Shown here: positions 49,577 through 58,252 of the stretch, one piece after another | Layout of the letters: each line of letters begins with the position of its first letter | Numbering within the stretch: position 1 is the first letter of the stretch | DNA from: Paractinoplanes pyxinae | Lineage (GTDB): Bacteria > Actinomycetota > Actinomycetes > Mycobacteriales > Micromonosporaceae | Assembly (NCBI RefSeq): GCF_026626335.1 | Contig: NZ_JAPNTZ010000017.1 | Span: forward strand, 62,001-126,000 | Direction of reading: 5' to 3' | DNA length: 64,000 nucleotides | Position numbers and translations under genes: made by a program | The notes under the pieces: model-generated | What the model was told of the DNA's origin: nothing | The model's database searches: none | What the model saw: only the letters and a program-made list of their open reading frames with translations

Positions 49577-50245
49577 ATGAACCTGGTCGAAGAGTTCACG
49601 CTGCTCGCGTACGCCGACGACGGCACGCCGCTGACCGACGGCACCCACCTCGACCACGGCCTCGGCGGCGGGCTGCTGCTCGAGCTGGCGCTGGCCGGCC
49701 GGGTCGACGTCGTCGACAAGAAGGTGGTCGCGCTCGACATCAGTCCGACCGGCGACCCGCTGGTGGACGGCGCGCTGATGCGCATCGTCGGCGACGACAA
49801 GCCCCGCAAGCCTGGGCACTGGGTGTCGAAGTTCGCCAAGGACACCCGGCCGCAGGTGCTCGACCGGCTCGTGGCCGAGGGCATCCTGCGTACGGAGAAG
49901 GACAAGGTTCTCTGGGTCTTCCCGCGCACGAAGTATCCGGCTGCTCACGGTGTCGAACCCGTGCAAGAGACGGCGGCCCGGGAGCGGATGCGGCACGCCG
50001 TCCTGGGCACCGGCGAGGTCGATCCGCGTACGGCCGCGCTTTGTGCCCTGGTCCTGGCCACCGACCTCGACGGCAAGGTCTTCGCCGGCCTCGACCGCAA
50101 GGTCGTCAAGGCGCGGCTCCGCGAGATCAGCGAGGGCGCCTGGGCGGCCGAGGCCGTCAAGAAGGCGATCGACGAGATCCAGGCGGCCGTGATGGTCGCG
50201 ATCGTCGCCTCGACCACCGCGGCCACCGCCGGCACGACGTCCTGA
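49577..50245 (+). CDS. GPP34 (GOLPH3/Vps74-like) family protein
   Basis: This 222-aa mostly helical protein starts MNLVEEFTLLAYADDGTPL, with LDHGLGGGLLLELALAGRVDVVDKKVVALD and the C-terminal VVKARLREISEGAWAAEAVKKAIDEIQAAVMVAI. The pattern matches the GPP34 family. In eukaryotes these proteins bind phosphatidylinositol-4-phosphate on the Golgi; bacterial homologues are common in actinobacteria and their role is not settled. A peripheral membrane, lipid-binding function is likely. ATG 49577 is used. It is convergent with etfD, with 4 bp between stops. Confidence 0.85.
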   Translation: MNLVEEFTLLAYADDGTPLTDGTHLDHGLGGGLLLELALAGRVDVVDKKVVALDISPTGDPLVDGALMRIVGDDKPRKPGHWVSKFAKDTRPQVLDRLVAEGILRTEKDKVLWVFPRTKYPAAHGVEPVQETAARERMRHAVLGTGEVDPRTAALCALVLATDLDGKVFAGLDRKVVKARLREISEGAWAAEAVKKAIDEIQAAVMVAIVASTTAATAGTTS

Positions 50246-50249
50246 GGCC

Positions 50250-52382
50250 CTAGACCTCTTGCTTCATGGAGCGCAGGAGGACCGTCGCGACGTCCACGAC
50301 CTCGACGTTCTCCTGCTCGCCCTTCCCGGTGACCCCGTCGCCGATCATGGTGTAGCAGAACGGGCAGCCCACCGCGATCGTCTTCGCGCCGGTGGCCAGG
50401 GCCTCTTCCGTACGCTCGACGTTGATCCGCTTGCCGATCTTCTCTTCCATCCACATGCGCGCGCCGCCGGCGCCGCAGCAGAACGACCGCTCGGAGTTGC
50501 GCGGCATCTCGACCAGGTTGGCCGTCGCCGAGCCCAGGACCTCGCGCGGGGCGTCGAAGACCCGGTTGTGCCGGCCCAGGTAGCACGGGTCGTGATAGGT
50601 GACGTCGCCCTCGATCGGCTGGACCGGGGTGAGCTTGCCGGTCGAGACCAGGTGCTGAAGCAGCTGGGTATGGTGCACGACCTCGACCTTGAGCCCCAGC
50701 TGCTCGTACTCGTTGCCGAGGGTGTTGAAGCAGTGCGGGCAGGTGGCCACGATCCGCTTGACGTTGGCTTCCTTCAGCGTCTCGACGTTCTGCTGGGCCA
50801 GCATCTGGAAGACGAACTCGTTGCCGATGCGCCGCGCCGGGTCGCCGGTGCAGGTCTCGCCCTCGCCCAGGATCGCGTAGTTGACGCCGGCCTCGTGCAG
50901 CAGCTTGGCCACGGCGCGGGTGGTCTTCTTGGCCCGGTCTTCGAAGGCGCCGGCGCAGCCGACCCAGAACAGGTAGTCGAAGTCCTCGACCTCGCCGACC
51001 CGCGGCACCTCGAAGTCCAGGCCCTTGGTCCAGTCCTCGCGGGTGTTCTGCGGCGCGCCCCACGGGTTGCCCTTGTTCTCGAGGTTGCGCAGCATCACGC
51101 CCGCCTCGCTGGGGAACGAAGACTCGATCAGCACCTGGTAGCGGCGCATGTCGACGATGTGGTCGACGTGCTCGATGTCGACCGGGCACTGCTCGACGCA
51201 GGCGCCGCAGGTGGTGCACGACCACAGCACGTCCGGGTCGATGACGCCCTGCTCCTCGGCCGTGCCGATCAGCGGCCGGTTGCCCTCGGCCAGCGCCAGC
51301 ACGTCCATGTGGGCCAGCTGGGCCTCGGTCGCCTTCTCTTCGCCGGTCAGATCTTTGCCGCCGCCGCCGAGCAGGTAAGGAGCTTTCGCGTACGCGTGAT
51401 CGCGCAGGCTGAGAACCAGGAGTTTCGGCGAGAGCGGCTTGGCCGTGTTCCAGGCCGGGCACTGCGACTGGCAGCGCCCGCACTCCGTACACGTGGAGAA
51501 GTCGAGCAGCCCCTTCCAGGTGAACTGCTCCACCTGGGCCACGCCGAACTGGTCTTTCTCGGGGTCGGCCTCCTCGAAGTCGAGGGGCTTGCCCTCGCTC
51601 ATCATCGGCCGCAGCGCACCCAGCCCAGAACCGGCCGGCTTCTCGGGCGCCCGCTTGAAGAAGATGTTGAAGAAGGCCAGGAAGCGGTGCCAGGCCACGC
51701 CCATCGTCGGGTTGAGCGCGATGGTGATCAGCCAGCCCATCGAGATGAACAGCTTGACCAGCGCCACCCAGGTCGGCCCGTCCTCGGCCGCGGGCAGCAG
51801 GTTGCCGATCCCGTGCGACAGCGGGGTCGCCCAGGCCGGGAACTCGAACGTGTCGTTGGCGACCTTGAACCCGCGGATCAGGAAGCCGCAGGCGAGCACG
51901 CCCAGGATCACGGCCTCGACGAAGTACGCCTGCCACATGGTCGAGCCCAGGAACCGGCTGCGCTTCTGCCGGATGTTCCGCTGGCGCACGACGATCAGGT
52001 AGACGATGCCGATCAGGCCGAGGATGCCGATCCACTCGGTCACGAAGCCGTAGACGACCCAGTGCCCGATGATCGGCAGCCCGCCCTCGGGGTCGACGAC
52101 CTCGAAGTACGCCTCCACGACCAGCAGGAACAAGATCATGAAGGAGACCATGACCAGCCAGTGGGCGGCGCCGATCGCGCTCCACTTCAGCATGCGGGTG
52201 TGACCGAGCGTCTCGACCAGCATGGTCTTCGTACGCGTGGGCTTGTCGGCGAATCGGGCCGGGTCGGGCTTCCCCTGACGGATCACCGCGGTGATGGTCA
52301 GAACCGCCCGCACGGCCAGCACAACGGCCACGATCGTGACGGCGCCGGCCAGAACGGTGGCGACTATCTGCGCGATGCCCAT
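50250..52382 (-). CDS. etfD: EtfD-type membrane iron-sulfur oxidoreductase (ETF:menaquinone route)
   Basis: This is a 710-aa protein. About six membrane helices in the first 250 residues resemble a NarI-like heme/quinone domain. Two [4Fe-4S] ferredoxin motifs follow, CTECGRCQSQCP near residue 297 and CTTCGACVEQCPVD near residue 389. Two CCG-type cysteine domains end the protein (DPCYLGRHNRVFD region and FCCGAGGARMWMEE, plus CPHCFNT and CPFCYTM). This is the layout of mycobacterial Rv0338c, called EtfD, which accepts electrons from acyl-CoA dehydrogenases via ETF and passes them to menaquinone. All visible Cys motifs are intact. A TTAC-N6-GTAA operator 37 bp upstream matches those at the FadE-like gene in this window. 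Confidence 0.9.
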   Translation of the reverse strand: MGIAQIVATVLAGAVTIVAVVLAVRAVLTITAVIRQGKPDPARFADKPTRTKTMLVETLGHTRMLKWSAIGAAHWLVMVSFMILFLLVVEAYFEVVDPEGGLPIIGHWVVYGFVTEWIGILGLIGIVYLIVVRQRNIRQKRSRFLGSTMWQAYFVEAVILGVLACGFLIRGFKVANDTFEFPAWATPLSHGIGNLLPAAEDGPTWVALVKLFISMGWLITIALNPTMGVAWHRFLAFFNIFFKRAPEKPAGSGLGALRPMMSEGKPLDFEEADPEKDQFGVAQVEQFTWKGLLDFSTCTECGRCQSQCPAWNTAKPLSPKLLVLSLRDHAYAKAPYLLGGGGKDLTGEEKATEAQLAHMDVLALAEGNRPLIGTAEEQGVIDPDVLWSCTTCGACVEQCPVDIEHVDHIVDMRRYQVLIESSFPSEAGVMLRNLENKGNPWGAPQNTREDWTKGLDFEVPRVGEVEDFDYLFWVGCAGAFEDRAKKTTRAVAKLLHEAGVNYAILGEGETCTGDPARRIGNEFVFQMLAQQNVETLKEANVKRIVATCPHCFNTLGNEYEQLGLKVEVVHHTQLLQHLVSTGKLTPVQPIEGDVTYHDPCYLGRHNRVFDAPREVLGSATANLVEMPRNSERSFCCGAGGARMWMEEKIGKRINVERTEEALATGAKTIAVGCPFCYTMIGDGVTGKGEQENVEVVDVATVLLRSMKQEV

Positions 52383-52418
52383 CTGCGTTGTGCCTCCTCG
52401 CCTCGGCTGTCGCCCATG

Positions 52419-52432
52419 TTACCCACGAGTAA
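52419..52432 (-). promoter_or_regulatory. TTAC-N6-GTAA operator upstream of etfD
   Basis: TTAC-CCACGA-GTAA lies 37 bp before the etfD start. A weaker copy, TTAC-CCGCCG-CTAA, lies at 52521-52534. The same motif occurs at the acyl-CoA dehydrogenase promoter, at a similar distance from the start codon. Confidence 0.6.
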
Positions 52433-52550
52433 TAGACGGGCGCACGCCAAGGGTCAAGGGAGGCGCCAAAGCGCACCCCGGCCGGCGGCACGAGGTGCGC
52501 TTCAAACGGACAAAGTCACGTTACCCGCCGCTAAGCAGGCAATATTGGCT

Positions 52551-52814
52551 TTAACGCCAGCGCGACAGGATGCCGAGCGACGCCACCATGCACCCGAAAC
52601 CGATCGCCAGGTTCCAGTACCGCAGCGACTCGACGGGGTACTGCTGGGACGAGAGGTAGTACACGACCAGCCAGGCGATGCCGATCACGATCAGCGCCAC
52701 GGCACTGATCGGCAGCCACATCGGGCTGGGCTTTTTCGACGCCGCGGCTGCCGCGGGACGGATGTCCGTCGGCGGCGTGTAGACCTTCTTCTTGCGGACC
52801 TGGGACTTCGGCAC
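52551..52814 (-). CDS. crgA: Cell division protein CrgA
   Basis: This 87-aa protein has a basic N-terminal tail (MPKSQVRKKKVYTPPTDIRP) and two membrane helices (WLPISAVALIVIGIAWLVVYYL and YWNLAIGFGCMVASLGILSRW) joined by a short loop with SSQQYPV. This is the standard CrgA build. CrgA recruits septal peptidoglycan synthesis proteins and interacts with FtsZ, FtsI and CwsA in actinobacteria. The start is GTG 52814 with CAGGAG upstream. Its placement beside DUF881, sortase and the pknB cluster is the classic near-oriC actinobacterial arrangement. Confidence 0.95.
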   Translation of the reverse strand: MPKSQVRKKKVYTPPTDIRPAAAAASKKPSPMWLPISAVALIVIGIAWLVVYYLSSQQYPVESLRYWNLAIGFGCMVASLGILSRWR

Positions 52815-52994
52815 GGTGGACTCCTGAAGGGCAACAAGTGGTGAACAACCCCACCGCTGAGCGGCTTCGGCGATCCCGAATGCTGCCCGTGGCGATTAAT
52901 GTTCGACAGCTAGCGTAGTCAAGTCGGTGGGAACACCGGCACCCGCCGGGCGAGGAAAAATGTCCGGGTGCGAATTTCGGGGGGAGTCGAGGAC

Positions 52995-53807
52995 GTGGAA
53001 TACACCACCGGCACGCCCTCGTGGCGGCTCGTTCTGCGCCGCGCGTGGACGGGGTTGCGGCCCGGCCGGCCCGCGCGCGACATGCGCGGCTGGACGGTCG
53101 TCACGCCCGCGATCTTCCTGGCCGCGGGCCTTCTCTTCACCACTTCGGCGACGACCGCGGACGGCACGACCCTGCGCGACGACCGCCGCCCCCAGCTGGC
53201 CCAGCTGATCGCCGACAAGCGCGTACGCCTGGACACCCGCGAGCAGGCAGCGGCGAAACTCCGGGCCGCCGTCGACGAGGACACGGCCCGCCTGGCCGAG
53301 GTCGACGGGCCCGTGAAGCAGGCTCGCGAGGGCGCCGACCGGCTGCGCGGTCCGGCCGGCTTCACTGCCCTGCAGGGCCCGGGCCTCACGGTGACCCTCG
53401 ACGACTCGTCGCGCCGGAGCAATGATTTCGTGGCGGCCAACGCCCCCGACAATGACGATCTTGTCGTCCACCAGGGTGACGTTCAGGCTGTTGTGAATGC
53501 GCTCTGGGCTGGTGGAGCCGAGGCAATGTCGATCATGGATGTCCGCGTGATCTCGACCAGCGCTGTACGCTGTGTCGGCAACACGCTGCTGCTTCACGGC
53601 CAAGTGTTCTCTCCGCCGTTCCGGATCACGGCGATCGGCGAACCCACAGAGATGCGTCGCGCGTTGGAGTCCGCGGACGGAGTCCGGCAATTCAAAGACG
53701 CGGTCGCCGACTTCGGCCTCGGTTATACGGAAACCGTCGAGAGGAACGTGACAGTGCGGGCGTACGACGGGTCGAGTGACCTCCGATCCGCGCGGGTCGC
53801 CGGCTGA
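52995..53807 (+). CDS. DUF881 family protein
   Basis: This 270-aa protein has one N-terminal membrane helix (VVTPAIFLAAGLLFTTSA), a coiled-coil region (LAQLIADKRVRLDTREQAAAKLRAAVDEDTARLAEV) and the DUF881 domain with PGLTVTLDDSS, NALWAGGAEAMSIMDVRVIS and VNVTVRA-like strands. DUF881 proteins occur near division genes in Gram-positives and are structurally like FtsL/YlxW-type factors, but their biochemistry is unknown. GTG 52995 is selected for its GGGGGGAG ribosome site; GTG 52968 is possible. The stop overlaps the sortase ATG. Confidence 0.88.
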   Translation: MEYTTGTPSWRLVLRRAWTGLRPGRPARDMRGWTVVTPAIFLAAGLLFTTSATTADGTTLRDDRRPQLAQLIADKRVRLDTREQAAAKLRAAVDEDTARLAEVDGPVKQAREGADRLRGPAGFTALQGPGLTVTLDDSSRRSNDFVAANAPDNDDLVVHQGDVQAVVNALWAGGAEAMSIMDVRVISTSAVRCVGNTLLLHGQVFSPPFRITAIGEPTEMRRALESADGVRQFKDAVADFGLGYTETVERNVTVRAYDGSSDLRSARVAG

Positions 53808-55444
53808 TGGCCCCGCCGGACCAACCGCCCCGCAACCCCGGGTCGGGGCGGCATCGTGCCCCCGACGCCGAGGGGCAGACGGCGTACATCCCACGGATCA
53901 CCGACGCGTCGCCCGACGGCGTCCCCGGTGGGCCGCTCGCGCCCCAGATCGGCCTGGGCGGGCAGCCGCCGACCCTGCCGCCTCCGGCGCCCTCAGCGGC
54001 CGAGACGGCCGTGCTGCGCACCGACGAAGAGGTGCAGCGGTTCGCGGGCGGCGCCCTGGGGTCGGTGCAGCGGGCCGCGCACTCCGAGCCGCGTCAGCCC
54101 GAGCGCACCGATTTCGACTTTTTCGCCGCCGCCGAGGAGCCGCCGGCGCCGCCCAGGTCTTTCGACGGCGTGCCGCAGGGCGGGTCGGGTTTCGAGGCTC
54201 CGGTTTCCCCGCCCGCCGCCGGTCACAACTCCGGCGGCTACCCCACCGGGCCGCAGGCGTACGGTGGCGAGCAGAACCGGCCGGGCGTCCCGATCAACCC
54301 CGGTGCCCCGATCAATTCCGGTCAGCCCGCGACTTCCCAAGATCCGCGCTTGAACGGCGCGCAGGATCCCCGCATCACCGGCTCGCAGGATCCGCGCTTC
54401 ACCGGCTCGCAAGATCCGCGGGAGACCGCTGTCATCCGTACGTCCGACGCCCAGACCGGCCTGCTGCCGGCGGCCAAGCGGGCCGACGAGCACCCACCTC
54501 CCATCCAGGCCCCCACCGCGCTCCTCTCCGCGGTCCCGGGTCTCGCCGCCCAGTCCGCGAAGGCGAAAGCCGAGCCCGACGCCGCCCTCGGCGCCGCCTC
54601 GGTCTCCCCCGCGGCCCCCGGCTCGGCGAGGCCCCCCGCTGAGGAGGAGCCCGTGCCCGAGCCGAAACGCGGCGAGAAGGTCGTCAAGCTGCGCCCCGAG
54701 CAGACCGGGGAGGGCTACAAGAGCGTCTACTCCGAGATGACCCGCCCGACGGTCGGCTCCCGCATCCGCGGCGCGATCCGCGTCTCGGGTGAGCTGATGA
54801 TTACTTTCGGTCTGATCGTGCTGCTGTTCGCCGGCTACGAGGTGTTCGGCAACTCGGCCAAGGTGCAGGACGAGCAGAACGCGCTCAGCAGCGAGCTCGA
54901 CGAGGTCTGGAACGACCCGACGGTCGGCCCCACCCCGTCCGCCTCGGCGGCCACCAAGGCGCCCGTGGCGCCCGGCAGCAACCTGGTCGGCCGCCTCTAC
55001 ATCCCCAAGCTCGACAAAGAATGGGTGGTCGTCGACGGCGTGACGCCCGACGACATCCGCTACGCGCCCGGCCACTACCCCGACTCGGCCAAGCCGGGCC
55101 AGGTCGGCAACTTCTCGGTGGCCGGCCACCGGATCAAGAAGATCTTCTGGCGGCTCGACGAGCTCAAGTCGGGCGACGTGATCGGCGTCGAGACCCGCTC
55201 CAACTGGTACGTCTACCGCGTCTACACCCACGAGGTCGTCAAGCCGACCGCGGTCGAGGTGGTCGCCCCGGTGCCCGGCAAGCCCAAGGCCAAGCCCACG
55301 CGGTCGCTGCTCACGCTGACCACGTGCAACCCGAAGTACAACAACTATGAGCGCCTCATCGTGCACGCCGAGCTGGTGTCGACCACCAAACGCGACCAGA
55401 AGCTGCCGGACGCGGGCATGCCGGCCGAAGTGAAGGCGGCCTGA
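53807..55444 (+). CDS. Class E sortase with a long disordered N-terminal region
   Basis: This is a 545-aa protein. Residues 1-310 are Pro/Ala/Gly-rich and disordered, including four QDPR-type units (about 183-206). A membrane helix lies at about 329-348 (ELMITFGLIVLLFAGYEVFG), and the sortase barrel at about 380-530. The catalytic residues are all present: His in SVAGHRIKK, Cys507 in LLTLTTCNP, and Arg in NNYERL. TLTTCNP with this loop is typical of class E, which anchors LAXTG-type proteins to the wall. No substrate with a sorting motif is seen nearby. The cytoplasmic tail is much longer than normal. Confidence 0.9.
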   Translation: MAPPDQPPRNPGSGRHRAPDAEGQTAYIPRITDASPDGVPGGPLAPQIGLGGQPPTLPPPAPSAAETAVLRTDEEVQRFAGGALGSVQRAAHSEPRQPERTDFDFFAAAEEPPAPPRSFDGVPQGGSGFEAPVSPPAAGHNSGGYPTGPQAYGGEQNRPGVPINPGAPINSGQPATSQDPRLNGAQDPRITGSQDPRFTGSQDPRETAVIRTSDAQTGLLPAAKRADEHPPPIQAPTALLSAVPGLAAQSAKAKAEPDAALGAASVSPAAPGSARPPAEEEPVPEPKRGEKVVKLRPEQTGEGYKSVYSEMTRPTVGSRIRGAIRVSGELMITFGLIVLLFAGYEVFGNSAKVQDEQNALSSELDEVWNDPTVGPTPSASAATKAPVAPGSNLVGRLYIPKLDKEWVVVDGVTPDDIRYAPGHYPDSAKPGQVGNFSVAGHRIKKIFWRLDELKSGDVIGVETRSNWYVYRVYTHEVVKPTAVEVVAPVPGKPKAKPTRSLLTLTTCNPKYNNYERLIVHAELVSTTKRDQKLPDAGMPAEVKAA

Positions 55445-55445
55445 C

Positions 55446-55742
55446 ATGTACGCCTGGATCTGGCGCAAGCTCCCGTTCGGCTTCTGGGGCAAGCTCACCG
55501 GCTCGCTCGGCCTGCTGGCGGCCACCACGGCCCTGCTCTGGTACGTGGTCTTCCCGTGGGCCACGCCGTTGCTGCCGTTCGACGACGTCCAGGTCGGCAC
55601 GGGCACCGAGCAGCAAGGCCCGGCCGGCAACGACTCGGATGTGACCGTTCCCGGCGACCCCGACCACGAGGCGCCGGACGAGATCCCGTACAGCACCGAG
55701 TCGAATCAGCCCCACCCCTCCGAAGGTCTCCCGGGTGACTGA
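55446..55742 (+). CDS. Small single-pass membrane protein
   Basis: This 98-aa protein has a short basic N-terminus (MYAWIWRKLPFGFWGKL) and a membrane helix (GSLGLLAATTALLWYVVFPWATPLL). An acidic, disordered exported tail rich in Asp/Pro/Gly follows. The gene begins one base after the sortase stop and overlaps pabA by 8 nt if GTG 55735 is used there, so it belongs to one operon. The family is not named to me. It appears where other actinobacteria keep a small membrane protein between sortase and the pabA-type gene. It may assist the sortase. Confidence 0.75.
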   Translation: MYAWIWRKLPFGFWGKLTGSLGLLAATTALLWYVVFPWATPLLPFDDVQVGTGTEQQGPAGNDSDVTVPGDPDHEAPDEIPYSTESNQPHPSEGLPGD

Positions 55743-56394
55743 CATGCGCATTCTGGTCATCGACAACTACGACTCGTTCGTCTTCAACCTGGTGCAATAC
55801 CTGGGTCAGCTGGGCGCCGAGTGCGAGGTACGGCGCAACGACGAGATCACGGTGTCCGATGTCGGCACGTTCGGCGCGGCGGGCATCCTGCTCTCGCCCG
55901 GCCCGGGCACGCCCGAGCGCGCCGGCATCATGATGGAGGTCATTCGCGCGTACGCGGGAAAGCTCCCGATGTTCGGCGTCTGCCTCGGTCACCAGGCGAT
56001 CGGCGCCGCGTTCGGCGCCACCGTGACCCGCGCTCCCGAACTGCTGCACGGCAAGACCTCGCTGGTGCACCACGACGGCGACGGCGTGCTGGCCGGGCTG
56101 CCCGAGCCATTCACCGCCACCCGCTACCACTCGCTGGCCGTGCTGCCCGAGACCCTGCCGGCGGAGATCGAGGTGACCGGGCGTACGGAATCGGGCGTGG
56201 TCATGGCCATGCGCCACCGCGAGCTGCCGATCGAGGGCGTGCAGTTCCACCCCGAGTCGGTGCTCACCGAGGGCGGCCACACCATGCTGGCCAACTGGCT
56301 CGCCTCGTGCGGCCTGCCCGAGGCGCTCGAGAAGGCGCCCCCGCTGGCGGCGGAGGTCGAAACCCGCCGCCGCGCCGCGTTCGCTACCGCCTAG
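55735..56394 (+). CDS. pabA: Glutamine amidotransferase, aminodeoxychorismate/anthranilate synthase component II
   Basis: This 219-aa class I glutamine amidotransferase begins MRILVIDNYDSFVFNLVQYL. The nucleophile Cys lies in FGVCLGHQAIG, and the His/Glu pair in VQFHPESVLTEGG. It supplies ammonia to component I for p-aminobenzoate (folate) or anthranilate (tryptophan). The isolated position next to pknB is the usual actinobacterial site annotated as pabA or trpG-like, and no component I adjoins. GTG 55735 is favoured by GAAGG 8 nt upstream; ATG 55744 starts the conserved part. Confidence 0.9.
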   Translation: MTDMRILVIDNYDSFVFNLVQYLGQLGAECEVRRNDEITVSDVGTFGAAGILLSPGPGTPERAGIMMEVIRAYAGKLPMFGVCLGHQAIGAAFGATVTRAPELLHGKTSLVHHDGDGVLAGLPEPFTATRYHSLAVLPETLPAEIEVTGRTESGVVMAMRHRELPIEGVQFHPESVLTEGGHTMLANWLASCGLPEALEKAPPLAAEVETRRRAAFATA

Positions 56395-56398
56395 CCGC

Positions 56399-58252
56399 TC
56401 AGAGGTGGGTGTCGTCCCGCCGGACGGCGCCGATCGCGTTGCCGAGCAGCCCGTTCGCGCCCGTTCCACCGCCGTTGCCGTTGCCGGGCGTCTCGGTGTC
56501 GGTGGGGTCCGGGGTCGGTTCCGTACCGGGGTCGTCAGGCTCCGCGATGACCGACAGCGTGACGTTGTCGCCCTTCTCGGCCGTCGAGTTCGCCTTGGGC
56601 GTCTGCTCGACCACCGTGCCCGGCACCCCGTTCGGGTCTTGCACGTCGACCGTGTTGACGTTGAACTGGCCCGCGTTCTCGAGGGCGCCCTGCGCCGTGG
56701 CCAGGTTCTTGCCGACCACGTCGGGCACCTTGACCAGGCGGTTGTTCGACACCTTGATCGTGATCGTGGTGCCCGGGTCGACCTCGCGTCCTTCCTTCTC
56801 GACCTCGGTGACGATGCCGGCCTGCTTGAGGCTGTCGACCTCCTGCGGATCGACCTTCAAGCCGGCGGCCTTCAGCGCGCTGGTGGCGCTCTCCTTGGTC
56901 GAGCCGACCAGATTGTCCGGCACCTTGACCTTGTCCGGCTTCTGGCAGAGCTGGTAGCTGACCGGGTCGTTGGCGCCGACCTCGCTTCCGCTCTTCGGAT
57001 CCTGCTTGATGACGGTGCCCTTGCAGTCCGACCGGAACTCGGGCGAATCGGCCGAAGCGGTCGTGATGCCCGCCTTTTCCAGAGCCGCGACCGCCTGGGC
57101 GTCGGTCATGCCTTCGAGGTCGGGCATGGTGTGGGTCACGGGGGCGGAGGTCGGTGTGTTGCCGGCAGTGTTGTTGTTGTTCTCGTTGCCGCGTTCCTTC
57201 ATGAGCGCGACCCCGAGCACCACCACGACCAGCACACCGAGTGCGGCCAGGCCGGCCCACACCCACGACGACGACCGGCGCTCCGGCGGCCGCGGCGTCA
57301 CCGGCCGCTGCATGGTGGTGGCCGCCTGCGGCTGCCACTGGCGCTGCGTGGCGCCCTGCATGGCCATCGTCTCGGCTTCGTTCATGACCGGGGTGGCCAG
57401 CACCGGCCGACCGGCCACGGCGCGCAGCGCGTCGGCCCGCATCTCTTGCGCGCTCTGATAGCGGTTGGCCGGGTTCTTGGCCAGCGCCTTGAGCACGATC
57501 GCGTCGACGTCGGCCGGGATGCCGGGGACGACGTCGCTGGGCGCCTTCGGCTCTTCCCGTACGTGCTGGTAGGCCACGCTGACCGGGCTGTCGCCGACGA
57601 ACGGCGGGTGCCCGACCAGAAGTTCGAACAGCACGCAACCGGCGGCGTACACGTCGGAGCGGGCGTCGACCGACTCGCCCCGAGCCTGCTCGGGCGAAAG
57701 GTATTGCGCCGTGCCGATGACCGCGCTGGTCTGCGTCATGGTGGTGGCGCCGCTGGCCAGGGCCCGCGCGATGCCGAAGTCCATGACCTTGACCTGGCCG
57801 TTCTGCGTGATCATCACGTTGCCGGGCTTGATGTCCCGGTGGATGATCCCGTGCCGGTGGCTGAACTCGAGGGCGGCGCAGATGTCGGCGATGATTTCTA
57901 GCGCGCGGCGCACCGGCAGGCGCTGCTCCTGGGCCAGCACCTCTTTGAGGGTCTGCCCGTTGACGAACTCCATCACGATGAACGGCAGCTTCTCGCCGGT
58001 CGACGAGATCTCTTCGCCGGTGTCGTAGACGGCGACGATCGCGGGGTGGTTCAGGGCCGCCGAGTTCTGCGCCTCGCGGCGGAAACGCTCCTGGAACGTG
58101 GCGTCGCGGGCCAGGTCGGTCCGCAACATCTTGATCGCTACGTCACGGCCGAGCCGGAGGTCGCGTCCGCGGTGCACCTCGGCCATGCCGCCGTAGCCCA
58201 GGAGCTCGCCGACCTGATACCTGCCACCGAGCAGGCGGGCCTGCGCCGTCAT
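56399..58252 (-). CDS. pknB: Serine/threonine protein kinase PknB with PASTA domains
   Basis: This is a 617-aa protein. The kinase domain at about 12-275 has a GYGGMAEVHRG glycine loop, AIKML lysine, HRDIKPGN catalytic loop near 137, DFG and the SPEQARGE activation region. A membrane helix at about 330-352 is followed by three extracellular PASTA domains (starting TMPDLEGM, VKVPDNLVG, VKVPDVVGK). A Gly/Asn-rich tail ends the protein. PknB senses muropeptides or lipid II through PASTA and phosphorylates wall-synthesis and division proteins. Mycobacterial PknB has four PASTA units, so this is one shorter. The start overlaps the pknA stop by 4 nt; the stop faces pabA with a 4-bp gap. Confidence 0.97.
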   Translation of the reverse strand: MTAQARLLGGRYQVGELLGYGGMAEVHRGRDLRLGRDVAIKMLRTDLARDATFQERFRREAQNSAALNHPAIVAVYDTGEEISSTGEKLPFIVMEFVNGQTLKEVLAQEQRLPVRRALEIIADICAALEFSHRHGIIHRDIKPGNVMITQNGQVKVMDFGIARALASGATTMTQTSAVIGTAQYLSPEQARGESVDARSDVYAAGCVLFELLVGHPPFVGDSPVSVAYQHVREEPKAPSDVVPGIPADVDAIVLKALAKNPANRYQSAQEMRADALRAVAGRPVLATPVMNEAETMAMQGATQRQWQPQAATTMQRPVTPRPPERRSSSWVWAGLAALGVLVVVVLGVALMKERGNENNNNTAGNTPTSAPVTHTMPDLEGMTDAQAVAALEKAGITTASADSPEFRSDCKGTVIKQDPKSGSEVGANDPVSYQLCQKPDKVKVPDNLVGSTKESATSALKAAGLKVDPQEVDSLKQAGIVTEVEKEGREVDPGTTITIKVSNNRLVKVPDVVGKNLATAQGALENAGQFNVNTVDVQDPNGVPGTVVEQTPKANSTAEKGDNVTLSVIAEPDDPGTEPTPDPTDTETPGNGNGGGTGANGLLGNAIGAVRRDDTHL

